The translations under genes and the position numbers were made by a program. 6,480 nucleotides of DNA. It comes from Candidatus Nanohalarchaeota archaeon. GTDB lineage: Archaea; EX4484-52. The stretch spans positions 1 to 6,480 of the forward strand of contig DAOVUW010000050.1 in NCBI GenBank assembly GCA_030632385.1, written 5' to 3'. Below are positions 1 to 6,430 of the stretch, piece after piece. Position 1 is the stretch's first letter; each line of letters opens with the position of its first letter. The notes under the pieces were generated by a model. That model was given only the letters and a program-made list of their open reading frames with translations, was not told the origin of the DNA and made no database searches.

Positions 1-1178
1 ATTGCTTTTTTTATTAACTCTGCAATCTGCTTCATTTCTTCGCCTTTCATTTTGCATCTTGTCATTTCCTGAACGCCTATTCTTATGCCATTGGGATTAT
101 TCATATTTTCAGATGTAATTTTTTCTCCGGGAATGAAATTTTTATTTAAGATAATATTGTTTTTTTCCAGAGTCTCTGCAACATATTTTCCGCCTTTTTG
201 TTTTTCTACATTTATAACTACCTGATGGCTTTGAGTAAATCCTTTATGTTCTGCAAGACAATCAAAGCCAAGATTGTATAATTCTTCTGCAAGAGTCTTT
301 GCATTTTTAATCGTCTGGTTTGCATAATCCTCACCATACTGGCTCAATTCATAAGCGGTTTGCGCAAGCATAGGGAGGCGGTGAAGGTGATGATTACAGA
401 CAAAACACGGGAAAATTGCATTTTCTATATTTTTCCATTCATCATCGTTTATAGATTCTCCTGTAAAGATAACTCCTCCTTGCGGTCCAAAAAAAGTCTT
501 ATGCGTTGAAGCACTCATTATATCTGCCCCTTCTCTTAAAGGATCCTGAAAAGCACATCCTGCAATTAAACCAAGTACATGAGCTGAATCATACATTACA
601 TAAGCATCTTGTTCTTTGGCAATTTGGGATAATTCTTTTACTGGATGAGGAAACAAAAACAAAGAAGCACCAAGCAATACCATTTTTGGATTTTTCTCCT
701 CTATTAATTTTATTGACTTATCAACATCAATATTCATTTCATAATTGTCAAAAGGGAATGAATAATCGGTCAAACCCAAGACATTTCCTATTCCATATCT
801 TGTATGAGATACATGACCACCATTAGGAATAGAACTCGAAACAATATGATCTCCATTATTTAGCAGACCTTTGAAGACCGAAGCATTTGCAAGAGTTCCG
901 CTCAATACTCTCAAATCAACTCTTTTCGCCTTGAAAAGATTTTTCATAAGTTCTGCAGTAAGTGTCTCTATTTCATCAACATATTTTAATCCCTGGTAAT
1001 GCCTTCGATAAGGTTTTCCTTCTGCGTATCTGTGAGATAAGTCAGATACCATTAGAGAATCCACAGTAGGAGAGGTTGTATTTTCCGAAGCAATCAAATT
1101 AATGCATTCTTCTTTTCTCCATGTATTATGTTCTTTTAGAAGTTCCTTTATTTCCTCAATTCTTTTTTTTGTATCCAT
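1..1178 (-). CDS. glyA: Serine hydroxymethyltransferase, archaeal type (3' end cut by window edge)
   Basis: This PLP enzyme interconverts serine and glycine, passing a one-carbon unit to a folate or tetrahydromethanopterin-type carrier in the cytoplasm. Reading leftward from the ATG at 1178-1176, 392 codons are open to the window edge, with no stop. Visible landmarks are the N-terminal ECINLIASEN segment (residues 24-33), SHRYAEGKPYRRHYQG (48-63), the PLP-ring aspartate in YDSAHVLGL (D197, H200), and the Schiff-base lysine K227 in STHKTFFGPQGG. The FFGPQGG form of the lysine loop resembles archaeal GlyA rather than the bacterial LRGPRGG form. The last readable residues (MKGEEMKQIAELIKKA) belong to the usual C-terminal helix. 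Family members are about 420-430 residues, so some 30-40 are missing outside the window. The gene is divergent from cdc6 and has its own promoter. Family assignment is secure; carrier specificity is not readable here. Confidence 0.95.
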   Translation of the reverse strand, partial: MDTKKRIEEIKELLKEHNTWRKEECINLIASENTTSPTVDSLMVSDLSHRYAEGKPYRRHYQGLKYVDEIETLTAELMKNLFKAKRVDLRVLSGTLANASVFKGLLNNGDHIVSSSIPNGGHVSHTRYGIGNVLGLTDYSFPFDNYEMNIDVDKSIKLIEEKNPKMVLLGASLFLFPHPVKELSQIAKEQDAYVMYDSAHVLGLIAGCAFQDPLREGADIMSASTHKTFFGPQGGVIFTGESINDDEWKNIENAIFPCFVCNHHLHRLPMLAQTAYELSQYGEDYANQTIKNAKTLAEELYNLGFDCLAEHKGFTQSHQVVINVEKQKGGKYVAETLEKNNIILNKNFIPGEKITSENMNNPNGIRIGVQEMTRCKMKGEEMKQIAELIKKA

Positions 1179-1198
1179 GTAAAAAAACTTGTTTTATT

Positions 1199-1206
1199 TT
1201 TTTATA
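1199..1206 (-). promoter_or_regulatory. TATA box for glyA (leaderless-type promoter)
   Basis: On the minus strand the sequence reads GGTATAAAAAAAT, with the TATA element centred about 24 nt before the glyA ATG. It is preceded by a purine-rich stretch (GTAAAGG) in the place of a BRE. Archaeal transcription starts roughly 25 nt downstream of the TATA centre, which would put the transcript start at or next to the ATG. No Shine-Dalgarno sequence precedes the ATG, which agrees with a leaderless mRNA. This is inferred from spacing. Confidence 0.6.
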
Positions 1207-1301
1207 CCTTTACATACATATCTTTTCCCATAAAAAGTTTTTCTTTTTCTCCAAATATTTTTGATGTGTTCAGTATTTGTAACAGGCAAAAATTACATTA
1301 A

Positions 1302-1311
1302 TTTTTAAATA
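1302..1311 (+). promoter_or_regulatory. TATA box for the cdc6-proS-cas6-cas1 unit (leaderless-type promoter)
   Basis: The TTTTTAAATA element is centred about 24 nt before the cdc6 ATG at 1331, with an A-rich stretch just upstream that could act as a BRE. No Shine-Dalgarno sequence lies between it and the ATG, so the mRNA is probably leaderless or nearly so. I see no equally good TATA-like element just upstream of proS, cas6 or cas1, so this is the likeliest promoter for the whole four-gene run. Confidence 0.55.
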
Positions 1312-1330
1312 TTCATCATAATTATAGATT

Positions 1331-2539
1331 ATGTCTCAGTTTTCATTGGAGGGAGTATTTAATGAATATTTGGAAAGAAAGCCTATTTTCAAGAACAAAC
1401 AGGCATTGACTATATCTTATACTCCTGAGGACATCCCTCATCGTCAAGATCAAATAACGCAATTAGGTGTTGTTCTTGCAACATGCCTGCGAAGTGAAAG
1501 ACCATCCAATGTATTTGTATATGGCTCTACAGGAACTGGAAAAACACTTGTAACACAGTATGTTGCAAATGCACTTAAAAAAAAATCAAAAGAGCTAAAT
1601 ATAAATCTCAAAATACTTTATGTAAACTGCAAAATGAAAAGAGTGTCTGATACAGAGTACAGATTATTGGCATATTTATGTGAACTCGGCGGTGTTGCTA
1701 TTGCACCCACTGGTCTTGCGACAGAACAGGTCTATAAAGCTTTTTTTAATTCTGTTTCAAACTATGATGGTGTTTTAATCATTATTCTCGATGAAATAGA
1801 TGAACTTGTGAGTAAAGTCGGCGACACTATTTTATATAACTTAACACGAATCAACCAGGACTTTTCAAAATGCAAATTATCTTTTGTAGGAATATCCAAC
1901 AATCTCTCTTTCAGCAATGAATTAGATGCAAGAGTGAAATCATCTTTATATGAAGAAGAACTTATATTTCCTCCATATAATGCAGTCCAACTTGCAGATA
2001 TATTAAGAAGCAGGGCAGAAATATCTCTCTATCCAGATAGGATTGAAAAAGGAGTGATAGAAAAATGCGCAGCGCTTTCTGCCCAGGAACACGGAGATGT
2101 AAGAAAAGCACTAGATATGCTTCGCGTTGCAGGAGAACTGGCTGAAAGAAAAGGCATTGAAAAAATAAGTGAAAAGCTTGTTGATTTGGCGCAGTCGAGA
2201 ATTGACAGAGACAGAATTTTTGACGCTGTAAAGACGCAGCCAAAACAATCTAAAATTATTCTCTACACAATAATCTCCTGTTTTGAAAAAGAAAGCCAAA
2301 CTATGCTTACAGGAGATATTTATGACAAATATATCTGCTTGTGCAAAAAAAATAATATAAAAAACATCACTCAGCGAAGATTGAGCGACATAATTTCCGA
2401 ACTCGATATGCTCGGAATCATCAATGCAAAAGTGATCTCAAAAGGACGGTATGGGAGAACGCGGGAAATTAGTCTTGCTATCCCTCTTTCAACAGCTTCA
2501 AAGATAAAAAAATCAATAGACGAGGAATTTTCATTTTGA
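1331..2539 (+). CDS. cdc6: Orc1/Cdc6-type replication initiator AAA+ ATPase
   Basis: This is the archaeal homologue of eukaryotic Orc1 and Cdc6. The family binds replication origins as an ATP-loaded protein and helps load the MCM helicase. The 402-residue length is normal. AAA+ landmarks appear in order: HRQDQI (37-42), Walker A GSTGTGKT (65-72), Walker B LIIILDE (149-155, D154 and E155), sensor 1 GISNN (187-191), the arginine finger region DARVKSS (R201), and sensor 2 GDVRKALDMLR (R258). The C-terminal third (about 300-400) has the helix-rich pattern of the family's DNA-binding winged helix, including RRLSDIISELDMLGII and a basic wing, KGRYGRTREI. All nucleotide-binding residues are intact, so it should be an active ATPase. 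It is the first gene of a tight four-gene run; its TGA overlaps the TTG candidate start of proS. Whether it is the only initiator in the genome cannot be judged here. Confidence 0.95.
   Translation: MSQFSLEGVFNEYLERKPIFKNKQALTISYTPEDIPHRQDQITQLGVVLATCLRSERPSNVFVYGSTGTGKTLVTQYVANALKKKSKELNINLKILYVNCKMKRVSDTEYRLLAYLCELGGVAIAPTGLATEQVYKAFFNSVSNYDGVLIIILDEIDELVSKVGDTILYNLTRINQDFSKCKLSFVGISNNLSFSNELDARVKSSLYEEELIFPPYNAVQLADILRSRAEISLYPDRIEKGVIEKCAALSAQEHGDVRKALDMLRVAGELAERKGIEKISEKLVDLAQSRIDRDRIFDAVKTQPKQSKIILYTIISCFEKESQTMLTGDIYDKYICLCKKNNIKNITQRRLSDIISELDMLGIINAKVISKGRYGRTREISLAIPLSTASKIKKSIDEEFSF
2522..2526 (+). promoter_or_regulatory. Shine-Dalgarno (GAGGA) that bears on the proS start
   Basis: GAGGA lies inside the 3' end of cdc6. 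It is 9 nt before a TTG at 2536 that overlaps the cdc6 stop (TTGA), but 21 nt before the ATG at 2548. The spacing favours the TTG with translational coupling to cdc6, whereas codon preference favours the ATG. The two choices differ by only four residues. Confidence 0.45.
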
Positions 2540-4014
2540 ATAATATTATGTCAAAAAAAAATAAAATAACAAAAACAGGCAATATGAGCCAGTGGTATTC
2601 TTATATTATACAGCAGGCAGAGATGGCAGATTATTCTCCTGTAGGTGGATGTATTGTAATGCTCCCTTATGCAACAAAAATATGGGAGTATATTCATCAG
2701 TATCATAATATAAACCTGAAAAAAAGGAGTGTGGAAAATACAAATTATCCTCTTCTTATCCCTCAATCTCTGCTCGAAAAAGAGCAGGAACACATTGCAG
2801 GTTTCAGCGCTGAGGTTGCGTGGGTGACGAAAGGAGGCAATGAAGAACTCTCTGAAAAACTAGCAATAAGACCTACCTCTGAAACCATAATGTATCATTT
2901 TTTTGCAAAATTCATACAAAGCTATACAGATATGCCGCTTAAGCACAATCAATGGTGCAATGTACTTAGATGGGAGCAGACAGTAACAAAACCATTCATC
3001 AGAGGAAAAGAGTTCTGGTGGACTGAAACGCACACATGCCATGCTTCAAAAAAAGAAGCCCAGACAGAAGTAAAAGAAGCATTGAATGATTATGTCGATA
3101 TGTGCGAAAATCTTCTTGCAATTCCTGTAATCCCAGGCAAGAAGCCAGACCACGATAAATTTCCAGGCGCAGATTATACAACTGCGATTGAGGCAATGAT
3201 GCCTGATGGAAAAAGCCTGCAAATGGGAACTTCACATTTACTAGGACAGCATTTTTCAAAGATGTTTGATATTGCTTTTCAGGACAAAAATGAAAAAAAG
3301 CAGTTTGCTTACCAGACAAGCTATGGTTTTTCAACAAGAATACTTGGCGGACTTATTCTCGCGCATGGTGATGATGATGGATTAATCATACCTCCAAAAA
3401 TAGCACCAATACCTGTTGCTATTGTACCAGTCTATAAAACTGAGTCCAAAAACAAAGTTGTATCCAAAGCAAAAAAAATAAAAGAATCTCTTGAAAAACT
3501 AAATTTAGATGTTGTCATTGATTTAGATGAAGACAAAAGCCCGGGCTATAAATTCAGCAAATGGGAACAAAAAGGAGTTCCTCTGCGTATTGAGATTGGA
3601 GGACAGGAAGTTGAAAATAATTCTATTTGCGCTGTTCGGAGAAATTGGAAAACACGAATAAAAAACAATCCTGATTTGGGCAAAAAAGAAATCATTCCTG
3701 ATAAAGATGTTGAAAAACAAATTCCGAAAATGCTTGATGAAATACAAAATGAATTATTTGATTTTGCGAAAAAAGATCTTGAAAAACGATATTCTATTGC
3801 AAAAACAAGAGAGGGATTCGATAGCATCATAAAAGAAGGAAATGGATATTGCGAAACAGGATGGTGCGGAGATGAAAAATGCGATGAAGAAATAAAAGAA
3901 AAGACAGCAGCGAGAATCGTATTGATTCCAAACAATCCAAAACAAAAATACGCAAAATGCATTGTCTATGGAAAACCTTCAAAAGAAACAGTATTGTTTT
4001 CAAGGAAATATTAA
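2536..4014 (+). CDS. proS: Prolyl-tRNA synthetase, archaeal/eukaryotic type
   Basis: This cytoplasmic class II synthetase attaches proline to tRNA-Pro. With the TTG start it has 492 residues; the ATG at 2548 gives 488. The catalytic core shows YPLLIP (71-76, motif 1 region), IRPTSETIMY (111-120), motif 2 with LRWEQTV and RGKEFWWTETHT (144-167), and motif 3, STRILGGLILAHGDDDGL (266-283). PIPVAIVPVY at 291-300 opens the anticodon-binding domain. The C-terminal domain has cysteines C439, C444, C449 and C475, as in the zinc module of this class, and the chain ends in Tyr, which in archaeal-type ProRS folds back to the active site. The bacterial editing insertion is absent, as expected. It overlaps the cdc6 stop and ends 4 nt before cas6. 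The family is certain; only the start is open. Confidence 0.95.
   Translation: MNNIMSKKNKITKTGNMSQWYSYIIQQAEMADYSPVGGCIVMLPYATKIWEYIHQYHNINLKKRSVENTNYPLLIPQSLLEKEQEHIAGFSAEVAWVTKGGNEELSEKLAIRPTSETIMYHFFAKFIQSYTDMPLKHNQWCNVLRWEQTVTKPFIRGKEFWWTETHTCHASKKEAQTEVKEALNDYVDMCENLLAIPVIPGKKPDHDKFPGADYTTAIEAMMPDGKSLQMGTSHLLGQHFSKMFDIAFQDKNEKKQFAYQTSYGFSTRILGGLILAHGDDDGLIIPPKIAPIPVAIVPVYKTESKNKVVSKAKKIKESLEKLNLDVVIDLDEDKSPGYKFSKWEQKGVPLRIEIGGQEVENNSICAVRRNWKTRIKNNPDLGKKEIIPDKDVEKQIPKMLDEIQNELFDFAKKDLEKRYSIAKTREGFDSIIKEGNGYCETGWCGDEKCDEEIKEKTAARIVLIPNNPKQKYAKCIVYGKPSKETVLFSRKY
4002..4006 (+). promoter_or_regulatory. Shine-Dalgarno (AAGGA) for cas6
   Basis: AAGGA in the last codons of proS precedes the ATG at 4019 by 12 nt, slightly long but usable. 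It supports 4019 as the cas6 start over in-frame starts farther upstream (TTG 3962, ATG 3968), which would lie deep inside proS. Confidence 0.4.
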
Positions 4015-4018
4015 ATTT

Positions 4019-4678
4019 ATGAAATTAAAGATATTGGCTTTGACGCTAAAATCAGATAAAAAAATAATAGCCAACGGCGCTCAAGTAAGAGGTTTTTTTG
4101 CGACAAAATTTAATGAATTTCAATTATTGCACCAGCACAATGCATCAAAATTCATTTACAAATATCCTCTTGTGCAATATAAAATAATACAAAATAATCC
4201 CTTGATTGTCGGCATAAACGAAGGTGCAGATGTATTAATGCAAATTTACAATAAATACGGCAGTAAAATAAAAATAAAAGAAGAAGAATATGAAATTTTA
4301 GAGCAAAATATATCTATTAAGCAGGAAGAATTTAGATTAAGTGATAAAATACATATTTACGAATTTATGACGCCATGGTTTGCTCTGAGCCAAAAAAATT
4401 ACAAATTATTTAAAGATATGAATAAAGAAGAAAAACAGGAATTTCTAAATAAAACTGCAACAGCAAATATTCTTTCAATAGCAAAAGGTCTGGATTATGT
4501 CGTGGCAGAAACAATCAAAGCGTGTGTTGAAGTAAAAATAAGAAAGTCAATGTTGAAGGGAATTCCAATAATGGCTTTTGTCGGGAAACTTCATGTAAAT
4601 TTTTTGATTCCTGATTATATAGGAATAGGAAAATCTGTTTCAAGAGGTTTTGGAACTTTGAAACAGATAAGGAAATAA
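4019..4678 (+). CDS. cas6: CRISPR RNA endonuclease Cas6 (Cas6b-like)
   Basis: Cas6 proteins cut the repeats of precursor CRISPR RNA into guide RNAs without metal. From the ATG at 4019 the product is 219 residues, normal for Cas6. It has GAQVRGFFATKF (20-31), a histidine pair H38-Q-H40, YKYPLVQYKII (50-60), a GINEGADVL segment, and the C-terminal glycine-rich RNA-binding loop GIGKSVSRGFGTL (202-214) typical of this RAMP fold. From memory, the characterised Methanococcus maripaludis Cas6b uses His38 and His40. The same numbering here supports both the subfamily and the start. An upstream in-frame extension from 3962 would add 19 residues unlike the family and overlap proS, so I rejected it. It sits 4 nt after proS and 3 nt before cas1. 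The processed repeat is not in this window. By eye it is more A-rich than proS, which may hint at a different history. Confidence 0.85.
   Translation: MKLKILALTLKSDKKIIANGAQVRGFFATKFNEFQLLHQHNASKFIYKYPLVQYKIIQNNPLIVGINEGADVLMQIYNKYGSKIKIKEEEYEILEQNISIKQEEFRLSDKIHIYEFMTPWFALSQKNYKLFKDMNKEEKQEFLNKTATANILSIAKGLDYVVAETIKACVEVKIRKSMLKGIPIMAFVGKLHVNFLIPDYIGIGKSVSRGFGTLKQIRK
4669..4673 (+). promoter_or_regulatory. Shine-Dalgarno (AAGGA) for cas1
   Basis: AAGGA overlaps the last codons of cas6 and lies 8 nt before the cas1 ATG at 4682, an ideal spacing. It points to translation of cas1 from the same polycistronic message as cas6. Confidence 0.5.
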
Positions 4679-4681
4679 ACT

Positions 4682-5653
4682 ATGGATGACCTTGTAATAA
4701 ACACAAGAGGGGCTTATTTGAAAAAACAGAACAATTGCTTTGTGGTAAAGACAGATAAAATCACTGAGATTTCTGTTGGAAAAGTAAAATCAATTCTCAT
4801 AACAACTTCTGCATTTTTATCAACCGACGCAATCAAGCTTGCAGTGGACAATAATATTGATATTATCTTTTTGGATTATAACGGAACTCCTTATGGCAGA
4901 GTGTGGCATTCTAAACCCGGAAGCACTGCTCTGATAAGAAGAAAGCAACTTGAAATATCAGAAAAAGAAAAAGGTCTGAAATTAGCAGGGCAATGGTCAA
5001 TAGAAAAAGTAGAAACACAAATGGAGACATTGAATAAATTAAAGTCCACAAGACCGCAGGTAAAGGAAGAATTTGATAAAAACACAGATAAAATGAATAA
5101 TCTGAAAGAAAAATTTCAAAAACTAGAAGGGACAATTGAAGAAAAAAGACAGACAATGATGGGCTTGGAAGGAATGTGCGCCAAAATATATTTTAGCTCA
5201 ATCAAACAGATAATGCCTGAAAAATTTAAATTTGACAGCAGAAGCAGGAATCCTGCAAAAGACGAATTCAATTGTCTTTTGAATTACAGTTATGGTGTGC
5301 TTTATTCTAAAGTTGAAAAAGCATGCATCATTGCCGGGCTTGACCCATATATTGGTTTTGTGCATACAGACAATTACAATAAAAAATCGCTTGTGTTTGA
5401 CTTAATTGAACCATTTAGGTATTTGGCAGACAGGACAGTTTTGTATTTGTTTGCAAAAAAACTCGTGAAAAAAGAATATTTTGACAAACTTAAAAATGGT
5501 TTGAATTTAAACAAAAAAGGAAAAGAAGTGCTGATAAAGCAGTTAAATGAGACATTTGAAAAACAGATAAAATACAATGGAAGAAATATAAAGATGAAAA
5601 ATATAATTCAGTATAGATGCCATAAAATTGCCAATGGGTTGATTGATAAATAA
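4682..5653 (+). CDS. cas1: CRISPR integrase Cas1
   Basis: Cas1 is the metal-dependent integrase that inserts new spacers at the leader end of a CRISPR array, normally as a complex with Cas2. The 323-residue length is typical. The N-terminal beta domain (1-75) carries LVINTRGAYLKKQNN and the IIFLDYNGTPYGR turn. The helical domain includes SRSRNPAKDEFNCLLNYSYGVLY (186-208). The three metal ligands are intact: E163 in GLEGMCAKIYF, H228 in GLDPYIGFVHTD, and E243 in SLVFDLIEPFRYLADR. A charged helical stretch at about 105-160, rich in Lys and Glu, links the domains. It should therefore be catalytically competent. No cas2 follows: the next gene is convergent and its stop codon touches the cas1 stop. 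The subtype cannot be fixed from Cas1 by eye; association with a Cas6b-like protein suggests a type I-B-like or type III setting. Confidence 0.96.
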   Translation: MDDLVINTRGAYLKKQNNCFVVKTDKITEISVGKVKSILITTSAFLSTDAIKLAVDNNIDIIFLDYNGTPYGRVWHSKPGSTALIRRKQLEISEKEKGLKLAGQWSIEKVETQMETLNKLKSTRPQVKEEFDKNTDKMNNLKEKFQKLEGTIEEKRQTMMGLEGMCAKIYFSSIKQIMPEKFKFDSRSRNPAKDEFNCLLNYSYGVLYSKVEKACIIAGLDPYIGFVHTDNYNKKSLVFDLIEPFRYLADRTVLYLFAKKLVKKEYFDKLKNGLNLNKKGKEVLIKQLNETFEKQIKYNGRNIKMKNIIQYRCHKIANGLIDK

Positions 5654-6286
5654 TTACAACAGCATCTTCCCTGCTTCAGTTATTTCATAGACAAATTCCT
5701 TTCCTGACTTTGTTGAAGATAAATAGCCTAATGATTGGAGTTCTTTTAAATAATTGTGGATAAGTGGCTTGGTCTTGCCGAGAATTTTTGTCAGCCTCAC
5801 ATTTGTTATTAGTTTTTTATCTTCTGCAATTGCGAGAATCTCCAACTTTTCTTTTGAAAGCAGAGTGTTTACAGAAGAGCGAATAAGTGGCACTTCAATA
5901 AACTCGTTTTCCTCTTCGCTGATATAGAATGCTTTAGATACTTTTATTCCTTCAAGGCATGCGGCAATGTAGAGAGAAAAGCTCTGGGTTTTCCTTCCGC
6001 CGGAGAGGTTTATGTATATCTGATTATTTTGCTCGTGTTCTTCCTGAATAATTTTTCGCATTTCTTTGACTAAGTCTCCAATTTTGTATTGGTTTTTAGA
6101 TATTACTTTTACTTCAATTCCCAAATCTTCTTCTGCACGGGAAAGTATGTTTTTTAATGTCAGTTTGCTTGATTCATCAGAAAGAGGAAATAAATAAAGC
6201 TTTTTTGCCCCGTATCTTATCAGTCCTTTTGTAATTGGCGCAGGGGCGAATCCACTTGCTGCCATTTGTATTATGTTGTTTGTCAT
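5654..6286 (-). CDS. csa3: Csa3-like CRISPR transcription regulator (CARF plus winged helix)
   Basis: Csa3 proteins are dimeric regulators of cas genes, CRISPR leaders or both. Their CARF domain can sense cyclic oligoadenylate and their C-terminus binds DNA. This 210-residue protein has the expected two parts. Residues 1-135 look like a Rossmann-type CARF domain: SGFAPAPITKGLIRYGAKKLYLF at the N-terminus and the ligand-loop signature INLSGGRKTQSFSLYIAA at 92-109. Residues 145-210 read as a winged HTH: SKEKLEILAIAEDKKLITNVRLTKILGKTKPLIHNYLKELQSLGYL, then a short wing (GKEFVYEIT). The start at 6286 has a TATA-like element at suitable distance; a second ATG at 6265 is possible but would trim the first strand. 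The gene is convergent with cas1. A CARF regulator of another defence system is the alternative, but the cas neighbours favour Csa3. The ligand and targets are inferred from family knowledge. Confidence 0.82.
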   Translation of the reverse strand: MTNNIIQMAASGFAPAPITKGLIRYGAKKLYLFPLSDESSKLTLKNILSRAEEDLGIEVKVISKNQYKIGDLVKEMRKIIQEEHEQNNQIYINLSGGRKTQSFSLYIAACLEGIKVSKAFYISEEENEFIEVPLIRSSVNTLLSKEKLEILAIAEDKKLITNVRLTKILGKTKPLIHNYLKELQSLGYLSSTKSGKEFVYEITEAGKMLL

Positions 6287-6308
6287 ATTGTTAATAATAT
6301 AACTTAAT

Positions 6309-6318
6309 GTTTTAATAG
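6309..6318 (-). promoter_or_regulatory. TATA-like element for csa3
   Basis: On the minus strand CTATTAAAAC is centred about 27 nt before the csa3 ATG, matching the leaderless spacing seen at glyA and cdc6. No Shine-Dalgarno sequence precedes the ATG. The surroundings are very AT-rich, so other TATA-like strings exist and the choice is tentative. Confidence 0.35.
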
Positions 6319-6343
6319 TTTAATTGTTTAAGATAAATAAATG

Positions 6344-6374
6344 GTGTTGTTGCGCAAAGCAACAAAAACAACAC
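6344..6374. repeat. Nested inverted repeat upstream of csa3 (candidate operator)
   Basis: An outer perfect 8-nt inverted repeat, GTGTTGTT (6344-6351) and AACAACAC (6367-6374), encloses and overlaps an inner one, TTGTTGC (6347-6353) and GCAACAA (6359-6365). The 8-nt palindrome TTGCGCAA lies at 6350-6357. The block is 58-88 nt upstream of the csa3 start codon, beyond the TATA-like element. Csa3 dimers in Sulfolobus bind palindromic sites near cas promoters and leaders, so an operator for csa3 or for a neighbour to the right is a reasonable guess. The repeats are seen; the function is inferred. Confidence 0.5.
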
Positions 6375-6430
6375 ACCTTATTCTCTTAACTCAAGTCACA
6401 TCTAAACTCTCATCAAATTCCATGTTATTT

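Larger units (their letters stand above)
1179..1330. other. Divergent intergenic region between glyA and cdc6
   Basis: This 152-nt AT-rich gap holds the two divergent TATA-like boxes. Archaeal replication origins often sit beside orc1/cdc6 genes, so I looked for origin recognition boxes (the TCCA...GAAA...GGGG pattern) and paired repeats. I saw none. It is better described as a bidirectional promoter region, though a diverged origin cannot be excluded by eye. Confidence 0.5.

Noticed and set aside
506..826. 106-codon open frame on the plus strand, opposite glyA
   Set aside because: It lies entirely antisense to the well-conserved glyA coding region, has low-complexity His/Leu-rich content and no family resemblance; it is a shadow.
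1179..1330. Replication origin beside cdc6
   Set aside because: The position is suggestive, but I saw no origin recognition boxes, paired repeats or marked unwinding element apart from the promoters' AT-richness.
1962..2299. Minus-strand open frames opposite cdc6
   Set aside because: They are antisense to intact AAA+ coding sequence with hydrophobic, low-information translations; shadows.
3523..3962. Phe/Ser-rich minus-strand open frames opposite proS
   Set aside because: They arise from the A-rich Lys/Glu codons of proS read in reverse; no start signal or family resemblance.
3962..4018. 19-codon in-frame upstream extension of cas6
   Set aside because: It begins with TTG inside the proS 3' end, adds residues unlike Cas6, and would shift the histidine pair away from the family position. 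The ATG at 4019 has a Shine-Dalgarno sequence.
6388..6423. Minus-strand mini-frame ATG...TGA encoding about ten acidic residues
   Set aside because: It is too short, with no upstream signal or continuation in another frame that I can recognise; a broken gene start cannot be supported.
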